DNA from: Pseudomonadota bacterium
Lineage (GTDB): Bacteria; Pseudomonadota; Gammaproteobacteria; Steroidobacterales; Steroidobacteraceae
Length of the DNA stretch: 32,383 bases
Assembly (NCBI GenBank): GCA_003242275.1
Contig: QGUX01000001.1
Coordinates: 1-32,383 of the forward strand
Direction of reading: 5' to 3'
A program made the translations under genes and the position numbers. Positions 25,954 through 32,383 of the stretch are shown here, piece after piece; position 1 is the stretch's first letter, and the number at the start of each line of letters is the position of its first letter. Under the pieces are notes generated by a model, which was given only the letters and a program-made list of their open reading frames with translations, was not told the origin of the DNA and searched no databases.

Positions 25954-27195
25954 ATGGAATCCTCGATCTCCCTGCACGCCCTGGCCTCCTCGGTCGGCAT
26001 CGGCCTGCTGATCGGTGCGGTGCGCGAACGCGCGAAGGCGGAGCCGGGACGTCCCATCGCCGGCGTGCGCACCCACCTGCTGGTGGCCGTGGCCGGAACG
26101 CTGGCCGCGGCGCTGGGCACGGCCGTGCTGGTGGCCGTGCTGGTGCTGCTGGGGGTGATCATGGCGGTGGACTCCGCCCGCCGTTCCACCGAGGCCGGCC
26201 TGACCGGACAGGTGGCCGTGCCGGTGACGGCCCTGCTGGCGGCGATGGCCCTCTCCTACCCCGGCTTTGCCACCGGCGTGGCCGTGGTCATGGCCGCGGC
26301 GCTGTATGCCAAGGAGCCGCTGCACGTGCTGGTGCGCGAGCGGCTCAGCGACACGGAGATCCGGGCGGGCCTGCTGCTGGCCGGCGCTGCGCTGGTGGTG
26401 CTGCCGCTGCTGCCGGACGAGCCGGTGGATCCCTGGGGCGTGCTGGTGCCGTCCAAGCTCTGGCACCTCGTCGTGCTGATCCTGGCGGTGGGCATGGCCG
26501 GCCACGTGGCGCTGCGCGTGGTCGGGGCGCGCTGGGGACTGCCGCTGGCCGGGTTCTTCTCCGGCTTCGCCTCCTCCACCGCCGCCGTGGCCGGCTATGG
26601 GCAACGTGCCCGTGCCGAGGTCGGCCACGTGGGCCACGCGGCCTCCGGCGCGCTGTTCGCCAACCTGGGGTCGCTGTGCCTGCTGGCTGGCGTGATCGGG
26701 GCCGGCGCACCGGCGCTGCTGCACCACGTGGCCTGGCCGCTGTTCGCCGGCGGGCTGGTGCTGATGCCCTTCGCGCTGGCCGGCGTGGCGCGCCGCGACG
26801 GCCTGGACCGCCTGCCCGCCAGCGATGACGCCCGGGTGTTCCACCTGACCCACGCCCTGCTGCTGGCCGGCCTGATGGCGCTGGTGCTGGTGGTCTCGGC
26901 GCTGATCCACAAGCACTTCGGCAGCGTCGGCGCGCTGCTGGCTTCGGCCGCCGTGGCCGCCGTGGACCAGCGGGCCGCCGCGGCCAGCCTGACCCAGCTG
27001 GCCGTGCAGCAGGGCCTGTCGCTCCCGACGGCTGGCTGGGGCGTGGTGCTGCTCGTGCTGGTGGCCAACCTGGTCAAGTCGGTGCTGGCGTTCGTGAGCG
27101 GCGGACGTGGCTACGGCTGGCACGTCGCCGCAGCGCTGCTGGCGATGCCGGCGGCGATGGCGCTGGTGCTGTGGCTCGGCCAGGGCGGTCGCTGA
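25954..27195 (+). CDS. MgtC/DUF4010 family inner-membrane protein
   Basis: A 413-residue protein made almost entirely of membrane helices. The N-terminal part (ALASSVGIGLLIGAVRERAK, GVRTHLLVAVAGTLAAALG) is MgtC/SapB-like, and the rest is DUF4010 (GLPLAGFFSGFASSTAAVAGYGQRA, SAAVAAVDQRAAAASLTQL). MgtC proteins affect magnesium homeostasis and the F-type ATPase in some pathogens, but the role of this two-domain type is unknown. It begins 83 bases after the M16 gene on the same strand and is followed by a good intrinsic terminator. Confidence 0.88.
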   Translation: MESSISLHALASSVGIGLLIGAVRERAKAEPGRPIAGVRTHLLVAVAGTLAAALGTAVLVAVLVLLGVIMAVDSARRSTEAGLTGQVAVPVTALLAAMALSYPGFATGVAVVMAAALYAKEPLHVLVRERLSDTEIRAGLLLAGAALVVLPLLPDEPVDPWGVLVPSKLWHLVVLILAVGMAGHVALRVVGARWGLPLAGFFSGFASSTAAVAGYGQRARAEVGHVGHAASGALFANLGSLCLLAGVIGAGAPALLHHVAWPLFAGGLVLMPFALAGVARRDGLDRLPASDDARVFHLTHALLLAGLMALVLVVSALIHKHFGSVGALLASAAVAAVDQRAAAASLTQLAVQQGLSLPTAGWGVVLLVLVANLVKSVLAFVSGGRGYGWHVAAALLAMPAAMALVLWLGQGGR

Positions 27196-27278
27196 GGGGC
27201 GCCGATTCCGGCACGCGCCGTTCCGGATTGTGATTTCGTTGGTTGCACTCCTGCAGGACAGGTGTATATTCGTTTCCT

Positions 27279-27305
27279 ACCTCCTTGACATAACAGGAGG
27301 TTTTT
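27279..27305 (+). terminator. Intrinsic terminator after the MgtC/DUF4010 gene
   Basis: A perfect seven-base stem ACCTCCT/AGGAGGT (27279-27285 and 27295-27301) with a nine-base loop is followed by a run of T. It lies about 85 bases past the MgtC/DUF4010 stop. The TTGACA in its loop is a chance -35 look-alike, with no matching -10 at the right distance. Confidence 0.7.
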
Positions 27306-27314
27306 ACGGTGCAC

Positions 27315-27335
27315 ACTTCAAGTAGTACTTGAAGT
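27315..27335. promoter_or_regulatory. Perfect 21-base palindrome, possible operator
   Basis: ACTTCAAGTA (27315-27324), one G, and TACTTGAAGT (27326-27335) form a perfect inverted repeat, with further near-pairing outside it (CAC against GTG, one bulge). It lies 50 bases before the small uncharacterised gene, just past the terminator. The exact symmetry suggests a dimeric regulator site or an mRNA hairpin. No known operator was matched. Confidence 0.55.
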
Positions 27336-27385
27336 TGTGTTTACAAGAAGACCGACCGGAAGAGTTCGGCACACTGGGCCCTGTC

Positions 27386-27760
27386 ATGAGCAACAATTTC
27401 GAGCTACTGCAACTGGCAACCCTGCGGCTCTCGCAGGATGGTCCCATCAAGGACCGCCTCATCGACGCCTACGACTCCCACCTCGCCTCCGTCGAGCCTG
27501 AGGACCTGCCCGAGGACCTGCGCGGGGACTTCGATGCGCTTTGCGCGGCCATGCACCGCGAGCCGCCGCAGGCGCGCGAGAGCGCGGTGCGCGCGTCGGT
27601 GCGCAAGATGTCGGTGATGGAGGCGCGCGAGTACGCCGCGATGGTGGTACGGCTGTTCGCCGGCATGGCCCGTTTCGACGCCGCGCGTTCCGCGGCGGCC
27701 GCCGTGCGCAGCCCGCGCCCGGCCGGCCACGTGGTGCAACTCTTCGCCGCCGAAGGCTGA
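27386..27760 (+). CDS. Small conserved-looking protein of unknown function
   Basis: A 124-residue, acidic, helical protein: MSNNFELLQLATLRLSQDGPIKDRLIDAYDSHLASVEPEDLPEDLRGDFDAL, broken here as MSNNFELLQLATLRLS and KDRLIDAYDSHL, then VRASVRKMSVMEAREYAAMVVRLFAGMARFDAAR. It has no signal peptide, membrane segment or motif that I recognise. Codon use matches its neighbours, supporting a real gene. ATG at 27386 is chosen; a TTG at 27329 in the same frame overlaps the palindrome and gives an unlikely leader. It converges with the TIR-like gene, whose stop is 18 bases away. Confidence 0.7.
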   Translation: MSNNFELLQLATLRLSQDGPIKDRLIDAYDSHLASVEPEDLPEDLRGDFDALCAAMHREPPQARESAVRASVRKMSVMEAREYAAMVVRLFAGMARFDAARSAAAAVRSPRPAGHVVQLFAAEG

Positions 27761-27778
27761 AGTCCTGCCGGGGTCGGC

Positions 27779-28258
27779 CTAGTCGAGCTTGAAGTCCTTG
27801 AACTCGTCGGGATTGAACTCGATGGTTTCGTAGCGCGCGGTGTTCTCGCCGCGCGCCAGGCGGCGGATGGCGTCGACCATGCCGCGCTCCTCCCACCCCA
27901 CGGCCTCGCTGCAGCGGTCCAGCAGCACCTTCTCCAACTCGCGCGAAGTGCCGAAGTGCTGCATCAGCAGCACCGGCTTGTTCTGCGACTGCGCGTAGTT
28001 CATCTGGAAGATGGTCAGGTCCGGCGCCTCGTCGTAGAGGCTGGGCAGCGCCACCACGACCTCGGCCTGGTTGATCTGCCTGCGCAGGTCCTCGCGGATG
28101 CTCTCCGTGTCCACGCGGGACGGCGGGTGCTCCGGCGTGCTGGTGTTGCGGTAGAAGAAATTGCGCGAGCTTTCAAGGTACTCGAACACACGCTGGTAGT
28201 CGTCCGAGTCCTGCCAGTTGTGCGTGACGAACACGCGGATGGGATTCTCTTGCGACAT
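27779..28258 (-). CDS. TIR-like (DUF1863/ThsB-type) domain protein
   Basis: A 159-residue protein matching the DUF1863 TIR-like family: VFVTHNWQDSDDYQRVFEYL, FFYRNTSTPEHPP, LRRQINQAEVVVALPSLYDEAP and NKPVLLMQHFG, then an EAVGWEERGMVDAIRRL helix. These correspond to strand A, the loop, strand C-D and the C-terminal part of such TIR domains. Relatives include ThsB, which makes a nucleotide signal in Thoeris phage defence, and uncharacterised proteins. At the position where NAD-cleaving TIRs have a catalytic glutamate I align Q85 (IFQMNYAQ), so the enzyme may be inactive or different; this alignment is by eye. No Thoeris effector (ThsA) is adjacent. GGAAG precedes ATG 28258. Divergent from the EEP gene. 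Confidence 0.8.
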   Translation of the reverse strand: MSQENPIRVFVTHNWQDSDDYQRVFEYLESSRNFFYRNTSTPEHPPSRVDTESIREDLRRQINQAEVVVALPSLYDEAPDLTIFQMNYAQSQNKPVLLMQHFGTSRELEKVLLDRCSEAVGWEERGMVDAIRRLARGENTARYETIEFNPDEFKDFKLD

Positions 28259-28324
28259 GGCTTCCACAGTGTACCGCAACTCCCGATACACTAACCTTTT
28301 GCTGTACTTATTGCGGGATCCGCC

Positions 28325-29074
28325 TTGCGCCTGGTGGTCTACAACATCCGCTACGCGACCGGCACCGGGCCGGCCTTCCACCTGCCGGTGCCCGGCGCCG
28401 GCTACCTGCGCAGCAACAGCAAGGTCCTGAACGCCCTGACCGAGTTCCTGAGGGCGCAGGATGCGGACGTGATCGGCCTGATCGAGGTGGACACCGGCTC
28501 GGTGCGCTCGGGCATGGTGAACCAGGCGGCGCACATCGCCGGCTGCCTCGGGCACTTCTCCACCTACCAGTGCAAGTACGGTGCCGGCTCGGTGAACAAC
28601 TTCCTGCCCATCGTGCGCAAGCAGGCCAATGCCTTCCTGGCCGCGCCGCGGGTGCACGGGGAGCGCTTCCACTACTTCGACTCGGGCATCAAGCGGCTGA
28701 TCATCGAGCTGGAACTCGAGGAGGTGTGCATCTTCCTGGTGCACCTGTCGATCAAGTACCGCCACCGCCAGTACCAGCTGCGCCACCTGCACGACCTGGT
28801 CGAGAAATCCACCAAGCCGGTGATCGTCGCCGGCGACTTCAACACCTTCTGGGGCACGCACGAGCTGTACCTGTTCATGCGTGCCGCGAAGCTGCGCAGC
28901 GCCAACACGCAGGGCTTTCCCACCTATCCGGCCAGCGCGCCGCGGGTGGAGCTGGACTTCGTGCTGGTCAGCGAACGGATCGAGGTGACCGACTTCCGCG
29001 TGCCCGACGTGCGGCTGTCGGACCACCGCCCCATCATCTGCGACTTTTACGTCCGACCGGAGAAGGCCGCATGA
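28325..29074 (+). CDS. Endonuclease/exonuclease/phosphatase (EEP) family protein
   Basis: A 249-residue metal-dependent hydrolase of the EEP superfamily. All usual catalytic motifs are present: VVYNIRY (asparagine 7 region), GLIEVDTG (metal-binding glutamate), VHLSIKYR, VAGDFNTF (aspartate and asparagine), ELDFVLVS and the C-terminal SDHRPIIC (catalytic histidine). It could be a nuclease or a phosphodiesterase acting on lipids or phosphate esters; the substrate is unknown. The start is TTG at 28325, as the conserved first strand begins right there. Its stop overlaps the FadJ-like start (ATGA). It lies 66 bases from the divergent TIR-like gene. No signal peptide, so cytoplasmic. Confidence 0.85.
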   Translation: MRLVVYNIRYATGTGPAFHLPVPGAGYLRSNSKVLNALTEFLRAQDADVIGLIEVDTGSVRSGMVNQAAHIAGCLGHFSTYQCKYGAGSVNNFLPIVRKQANAFLAAPRVHGERFHYFDSGIKRLIIELELEEVCIFLVHLSIKYRHRQYQLRHLHDLVEKSTKPVIVAGDFNTFWGTHELYLFMRAAKLRSANTQGFPTYPASAPRVELDFVLVSERIEVTDFRVPDVRLSDHRPIICDFYVRPEKAA

Positions 29075-31110
29075 ATACCACCGCAGCTTGGCAATACCGG
29101 AGGGAAGACGACGGCATCGGCGTGCTGACGCTGGACGTGCCGGGCAGGTCGGCCAACACGCTGTCCATCGCCGTGCTGGAGGAACTCGGACGCGTGCTGG
29201 ACGAAATCGAGCGCGCGCCGCCGAAGGGACTGATGATCCGCTCGGGCAAGGCCAGCGGCTTCATCGCCGGCGCCGACATCAACGAGTTCACGCGCTTCGC
29301 CTCCGAGGAGGAGGCACTCACCGCCGTGCGCCGCGGCCAGCGGCTGTGCGACCGCATCGAGGCGCTGCCCTGCCCCACGGTGGCGGTGATCCAGGGCTTT
29401 GCGCTGGGCGGCGGCATGGAGCTGGCGCTCGCCTGCACCTATCGCGTCGGCGTGGATGACGGCCGGCTGGCGCTGGGGCTCCCGGAGGTGCAGCTCGGCA
29501 TCCACCCCGGCTTCGGCGGCAGCGTGCGCTCGGTGCGCCTGGTGGGCGTGCGGCCGGCCATGGACATGATGCTCACCGGCAAGACCATCCGCGGCGAGAA
29601 GGCGCACCGGATCGGGCTGGTGGACGCGCTGGTGCCGGCGGCCGAGGCCGAACGCGTGGCCCGCCGCCTGCTGCTCGACCGCCCGCCGCGGCATCGGCCG
29701 CCCCTTGCCGAGCGGGCGCTGTCCTGGCCGCTGGTGCGCGGCTTCATCGCGCCGGCGCTGAGGCGGCAGGTGGCCCGGCGCGTGCGCCGCGAGCACTACC
29801 CGGCGCCCTATGCCATCGTCGAGCTGTGGACGCGGCATGGCGCCCGGGGGCGTGCCGCCTTCGAGTCCGAGGCGCGTTCCATCGCCTCGCTGTTCGGCGA
29901 CCCCACCGCGCGCAACCTGATCCGCGTGTTCCAGCTGCAGGACCGGCTCAAGGGCATCGGTGCGAAGGCGCCGGACGGCGGCACGCAGATCCGCCACGTG
30001 CACGTGGTCGGCGCGGGCGTGATGGGCGGCGACATCGCCGCCTGGTGCGCGCTGCGTGGCTTCACCGTCAGCCTGCAGGACCGGGAACTGAAGTACGTGG
30101 AACCGGCGCTCCGGCGCGCCGCCGAGCTGTTCGACAAGCGCGTCACCGTGGCCGAGGAGCGCGCCGCGGTGGGCGCGCGGCTCACCGCCGACGTGGAGGG
30201 TGCGCGCGTGCCCGAGGCCGATCTCGTCATCGAGGCGATCTTCGAGAACCTCGAGGCCAAGCGTGCGCTGTACGCGAGCCTGCTGCCGCGCATGAAGCCC
30301 ACGGCCATCCTCGCCACCAACACCTCGAGCCTGGTGCTGGAGTCCCTCTCCGGGGGCATGGCCGGGCCGGGGCGGTTCGTCGGACTGCATTTCTTCAATC
30401 CCGTGGCGCAGATGCCGCTGGTGGAGGTCATCGAGTCCCCCGCCACCGATCCGGCCACCGCCGCGGCGGCGGCGGCCTTCGTGCGCCGCATCGACAAGCT
30501 GCCCCTGCCCTGCCGCTCCTCGCCGGGCTTCCTGGTCAACCGCGTGCTGATTCCCTACATGCAGGAGGCCATGGTGGCCGTGGAACAGGGCATCGACCCG
30601 GAGGTGGTCGACGCCGCGGCCACGGCCTTCGGCATGCCCATGGGCCCCATCGAGCTCGCCGACGTGGTGGGCCTCGACGTATGCAGGCACGTGGGCGAGA
30701 TCATCGGCGCGGCCATCGGCCGCACGCCGCCGGTGACGCTCTCGCGCATCGAGTCGCTGGTGGCCGCCGGCCAGCTCGGCAGGAAGAGCGGCCAGGGCTA
30801 CTACCGCTGGGTGGAAGGCAAGGCGGTCAAGCGGCAGGTGAACGACACGGAGATTCCCGCCGACCTCACCGACCGGCTGATGCTGACCTTCGCCAACGAG
30901 TGCGTGGCCTGCCTGCGCGAGCGCATTGTCGCCGACGCCGACCTGATCGACGCCGGCATGATCTTCGGCGCGGGCTTCGCGCCGTTCCGGGGCGGGCCCA
31001 TGGCCTGGATCAGGAGCGAGGGGCCGGCGGTGCTGCGGGAGCGGCTTTCGCGCCTGCGTCTGCAACATGGCTCACGTTTTGAACCTGATCCCGGCTGGTC
31101 CGGGCTGTGA
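29071..31110 (+). CDS. fadJ: FadJ-like enoyl-CoA hydratase / 3-hydroxyacyl-CoA dehydrogenase
   Basis: A 679-residue bifunctional beta-oxidation enzyme. The N-terminal crotonase domain (1-190) has oxyanion-hole FIAGADINEF and GGGMELALAC and both catalytic glutamates E117 and E139 (LPEVQLGIHPGFGG). The middle Rossmann domain starts at 308 (HVHVVGAGVMGGDIAAW), with catalytic H440 (GLHFFNPVAQMPLVEVI), and the C-terminal dehydrogenase domain carries SSPGFLVNRVL and FGMPMGPIELADVVGLDV. FadJ-type rather than FadB is a guess from the short N-terminus and the lack of a neighbouring fadA thiolase. It is coupled to the EEP gene by a four-base overlap. Confidence 0.9.
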   Translation: MNTTAAWQYRREDDGIGVLTLDVPGRSANTLSIAVLEELGRVLDEIERAPPKGLMIRSGKASGFIAGADINEFTRFASEEEALTAVRRGQRLCDRIEALPCPTVAVIQGFALGGGMELALACTYRVGVDDGRLALGLPEVQLGIHPGFGGSVRSVRLVGVRPAMDMMLTGKTIRGEKAHRIGLVDALVPAAEAERVARRLLLDRPPRHRPPLAERALSWPLVRGFIAPALRRQVARRVRREHYPAPYAIVELWTRHGARGRAAFESEARSIASLFGDPTARNLIRVFQLQDRLKGIGAKAPDGGTQIRHVHVVGAGVMGGDIAAWCALRGFTVSLQDRELKYVEPALRRAAELFDKRVTVAEERAAVGARLTADVEGARVPEADLVIEAIFENLEAKRALYASLLPRMKPTAILATNTSSLVLESLSGGMAGPGRFVGLHFFNPVAQMPLVEVIESPATDPATAAAAAAFVRRIDKLPLPCRSSPGFLVNRVLIPYMQEAMVAVEQGIDPEVVDAAATAFGMPMGPIELADVVGLDVCRHVGEIIGAAIGRTPPVTLSRIESLVAAGQLGRKSGQGYYRWVEGKAVKRQVNDTEIPADLTDRLMLTFANECVACLRERIVADADLIDAGMIFGAGFAPFRGGPMAWIRSEGPAVLRERLSRLRLQHGSRFEPDPGWSGL

Positions 31111-31187
31111 GCCGGGGGGGCGCGTGCTAACATTTCGGGTGCAATGCAACGACCAGCGCTGACAATCACGGCGATCGGACGGTGGCG

Positions 31188-32267
31188 ATGAGCCAGGGAC
31201 GCCCGGTTGAGGTCGCGCAGCTTCGCAGGTTCTCGCCGCTCGACGGCATGAAGAAGGAAAACCAGGCTGCGCTGGCGAAGAAGGTCTTCATCCGCGAACT
31301 GGAACCCGGCCGCCTGCTGTTCAAGCAGGGCGACACGGACAAGCGCACCATCTGGGTGGTGTCGGGCACCATCGAGCTGTCCGAGGACGGCCGCATCATC
31401 GGCGCCGTGCGCGGCGGCACCCCCGAGGCCAGGAATCCCCTGCCGCAGAAGGTCCCGCGCGCGTGCACGGCGCGCGCCATGGACACGGTCGAATACCTCG
31501 CCATCGACAGCGAGCTGCTGGACGTGATGATCACCTGGGACCAGACCGGCACCTACGAGGTGGCCGACCTGCAGTCCCAGCTGCAGGGCCAGGCCGGTGA
31601 TGACTGGATGACCACGCTGCTGCAGAGCAAGGCCATGCAGCGCATCCCGCCGGCCAACATCCAGGCCATCTTCCTGCGCATGGAGCGCGTGCCCTACAAG
31701 GCCGGCGACGTGGTGATCCACCAGGGTGACGAGGGCGACTACTTCTATGCCATCGTGACCGGCCGCTGCGTGGTCACGCGCGAGACGCCGCTGAACAAGG
31801 AAGGCATCCGGCTGGCCGAGCTCGGCATCGGCGACACCTTCGGCGAGGAGGCACTGATCTCCGAGACCAAGCGCAACGCCACGGTGACCATGCTCACCGA
31901 CGGCGTGCTGATGCGGCTGTCGAAGAAGGATTTCCGCGAGCTGCTGAACGAGCCGCTGGTGCGCTGGGTGACGCCCGAGCAGGCCGAGCAGCTGGTGGAG
32001 AAGAAGGGCGCGGTGTGGCTGGACGTGCGCCTGCCCTCCGAATACCAGAACCTCGCCATCGAGGATGCCGTCAACGTGCCGCTGTACTTCATCCGCCTGA
32101 AGCTCTCGACGCTCGACATGTCGAAGCCGGTGATCGTGTACTGCGACACGGGCCGCAGGAGCTCCGCGGCGGCGTTCATCCTGATGGAAAAGGGCTTCGA
32201 CGCCTACGTGCTCAAGGGCGGCATCGGCTCGATGGAGCGCGGCCTGCGCCGCGCCGCGCCGGCCTGA
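31188..32267 (+). CDS. Protein with two cyclic nucleotide-binding domains and a rhodanese domain
   Basis: A 359-residue protein. The first cNMP-binding-like domain (about 12-118) lacks the phosphate-binding cassette and is probably not a binding site. The second (about 148-255) has the cassette FGEEALISETKRNATV (218-233), with R229 in the expected place, so it may bind cAMP or cGMP. The C-terminal rhodanese domain (265-350) has the active-site loop C319-D-T-G-R-R-S (VIVYCDTGRRSS). It has no DNA-binding helix-turn-helix, so it is not a CRP-type regulator. A cyclic nucleotide may control the sulfurtransferase activity; that is inference. ATG at 31188 is chosen over GTG 31182. It starts 77 bases after the FadJ-like gene. 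Confidence 0.87.
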   Translation: MSQGRPVEVAQLRRFSPLDGMKKENQAALAKKVFIRELEPGRLLFKQGDTDKRTIWVVSGTIELSEDGRIIGAVRGGTPEARNPLPQKVPRACTARAMDTVEYLAIDSELLDVMITWDQTGTYEVADLQSQLQGQAGDDWMTTLLQSKAMQRIPPANIQAIFLRMERVPYKAGDVVIHQGDEGDYFYAIVTGRCVVTRETPLNKEGIRLAELGIGDTFGEEALISETKRNATVTMLTDGVLMRLSKKDFRELLNEPLVRWVTPEQAEQLVEKKGAVWLDVRLPSEYQNLAIEDAVNVPLYFIRLKLSTLDMSKPVIVYCDTGRRSSAAAFILMEKGFDAYVLKGGIGSMERGLRRAAPA

Positions 32268-32383
32268 AGCCGGCACCCTGGCCTACATCTGTCCCTTTTA
32301 CCCATCTCCGACCCCACGAAACCGACCTAGATTCCGATTGCCGCCTTTCCTTTGAAAAAAAAAAAAAACAACAAGACACTCGA
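32268..32383. other. Non-coding right end with A-run, likely not native
   Basis: After the last gene, about 116 bases hold no gene. They are lower in GC than the rest and end in fourteen A and an A/C-rich tail. A six-base hairpin GCCGGC/GCCGGC (32258-32274) spans the stop of the preceding gene but lacks a T-run. The end looks like vector, linker or poor-quality sequence. Confidence 0.45.

Noticed and set aside
27285..27290. TTGACA as a -35 promoter element
   Set aside because: It lies in the loop of a clear terminator hairpin and no -10 element is found 16-18 bases downstream.
27779..28258. Complete Thoeris defence system
   Set aside because: The TIR-like protein is of the ThsB type but no ThsA-like SIR2/SLOG effector is encoded nearby and the catalytic glutamate appears to be missing.
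29047..31068. Long antisense open frame opposite the FadJ-like gene
   Set aside because: Composition is typical of antisense to GC-rich coding DNA and the sense frame shows both catalytic glutamates and the NAD motif.

Overview
The window is about 32 kb of GC-rich (roughly two thirds GC by eye), gene-dense DNA, most likely from a gammaproteobacterium. I infer this from gene style (FadJ-type multifunctional enzyme, NsrR-like Rrf2 regulator, DUF488/GFA/M16 housekeeping mix, a porin beside urea genes); I cannot place it further. Both ends look unlike the rest: about 60 AT-richer bases on the left cut off ureE, and about 110 bases on the right end in a run of A. Together with the length this suggests a cloned or assembled insert with non-native or low-quality ends.

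Region 1 (1-15.5 kb) is a complete urea acquisition unit. Reading leftward on the minus strand: an outer-membrane porin, the urea ABC transporter urtABCDE, then ureD-ureA-ureB-ureC-ureE (ureE cut by the window end). Many start/stop codons overlap (ATGA, TGATG), so this is probably one long operon. Divergent from the porin is a regulatory pair on the plus strand: a very large hybrid sensor kinase whose sensor is a whole NCS1-type permease-like membrane domain followed by an eight-cysteine cluster, and a LuxR-type response regulator. The accessory GTPase gene ureG lies beyond the regulators and overlaps the regulator gene tail to tail; ureF is not seen. The simplest reading is a two-component system using a transporter fold to sense urea or a related nitrogen compound and to control porin, transporter and urease. 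I consider this the most interesting system in the window.

Region 2 (15.6-18.3 kb) is an ECF42-type sigma factor unit: sigma factor with long C-terminal extension, two DGPF (YCII-related) proteins and a VOC/PhnB-type protein. Two near-identical promoter-like sites (TGTCGA, 17 bases, CGTC) precede the DGPF-sigma pair and the VOC gene, which fits an autoregulated regulon.

Region 3 (18.4-22.7 kb) holds a monoheme c-type cytochrome of unknown role translationally coupled to an NsrR-like Fe-S regulator; then, on the minus strand, a DUF488 protein and an Fe-S-type uracil-DNA glycosylase; then a DUF2726 gene that seems to be broken by frameshifts, and a GFA/CENP-V-type zinc protein. A possible remnant of an asparaginase-like gene sits just beyond.

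Region 4 (23-32.3 kb) contains an M16 zinc peptidase lipoprotein, an MgtC/DUF4010 membrane protein followed by a good terminator, a small uncharacterised protein preceded by a perfect 21-base palindrome, a TIR-like (DUF1863) protein divergent from an endonuclease/exonuclease/phosphatase enzyme coupled to a FadJ-like beta-oxidation enzyme, and a protein with two cyclic-nucleotide-binding domains and a rhodanese domain. No rRNA, tRNA, CRISPR array, insertion sequence or phage gene was recognised.
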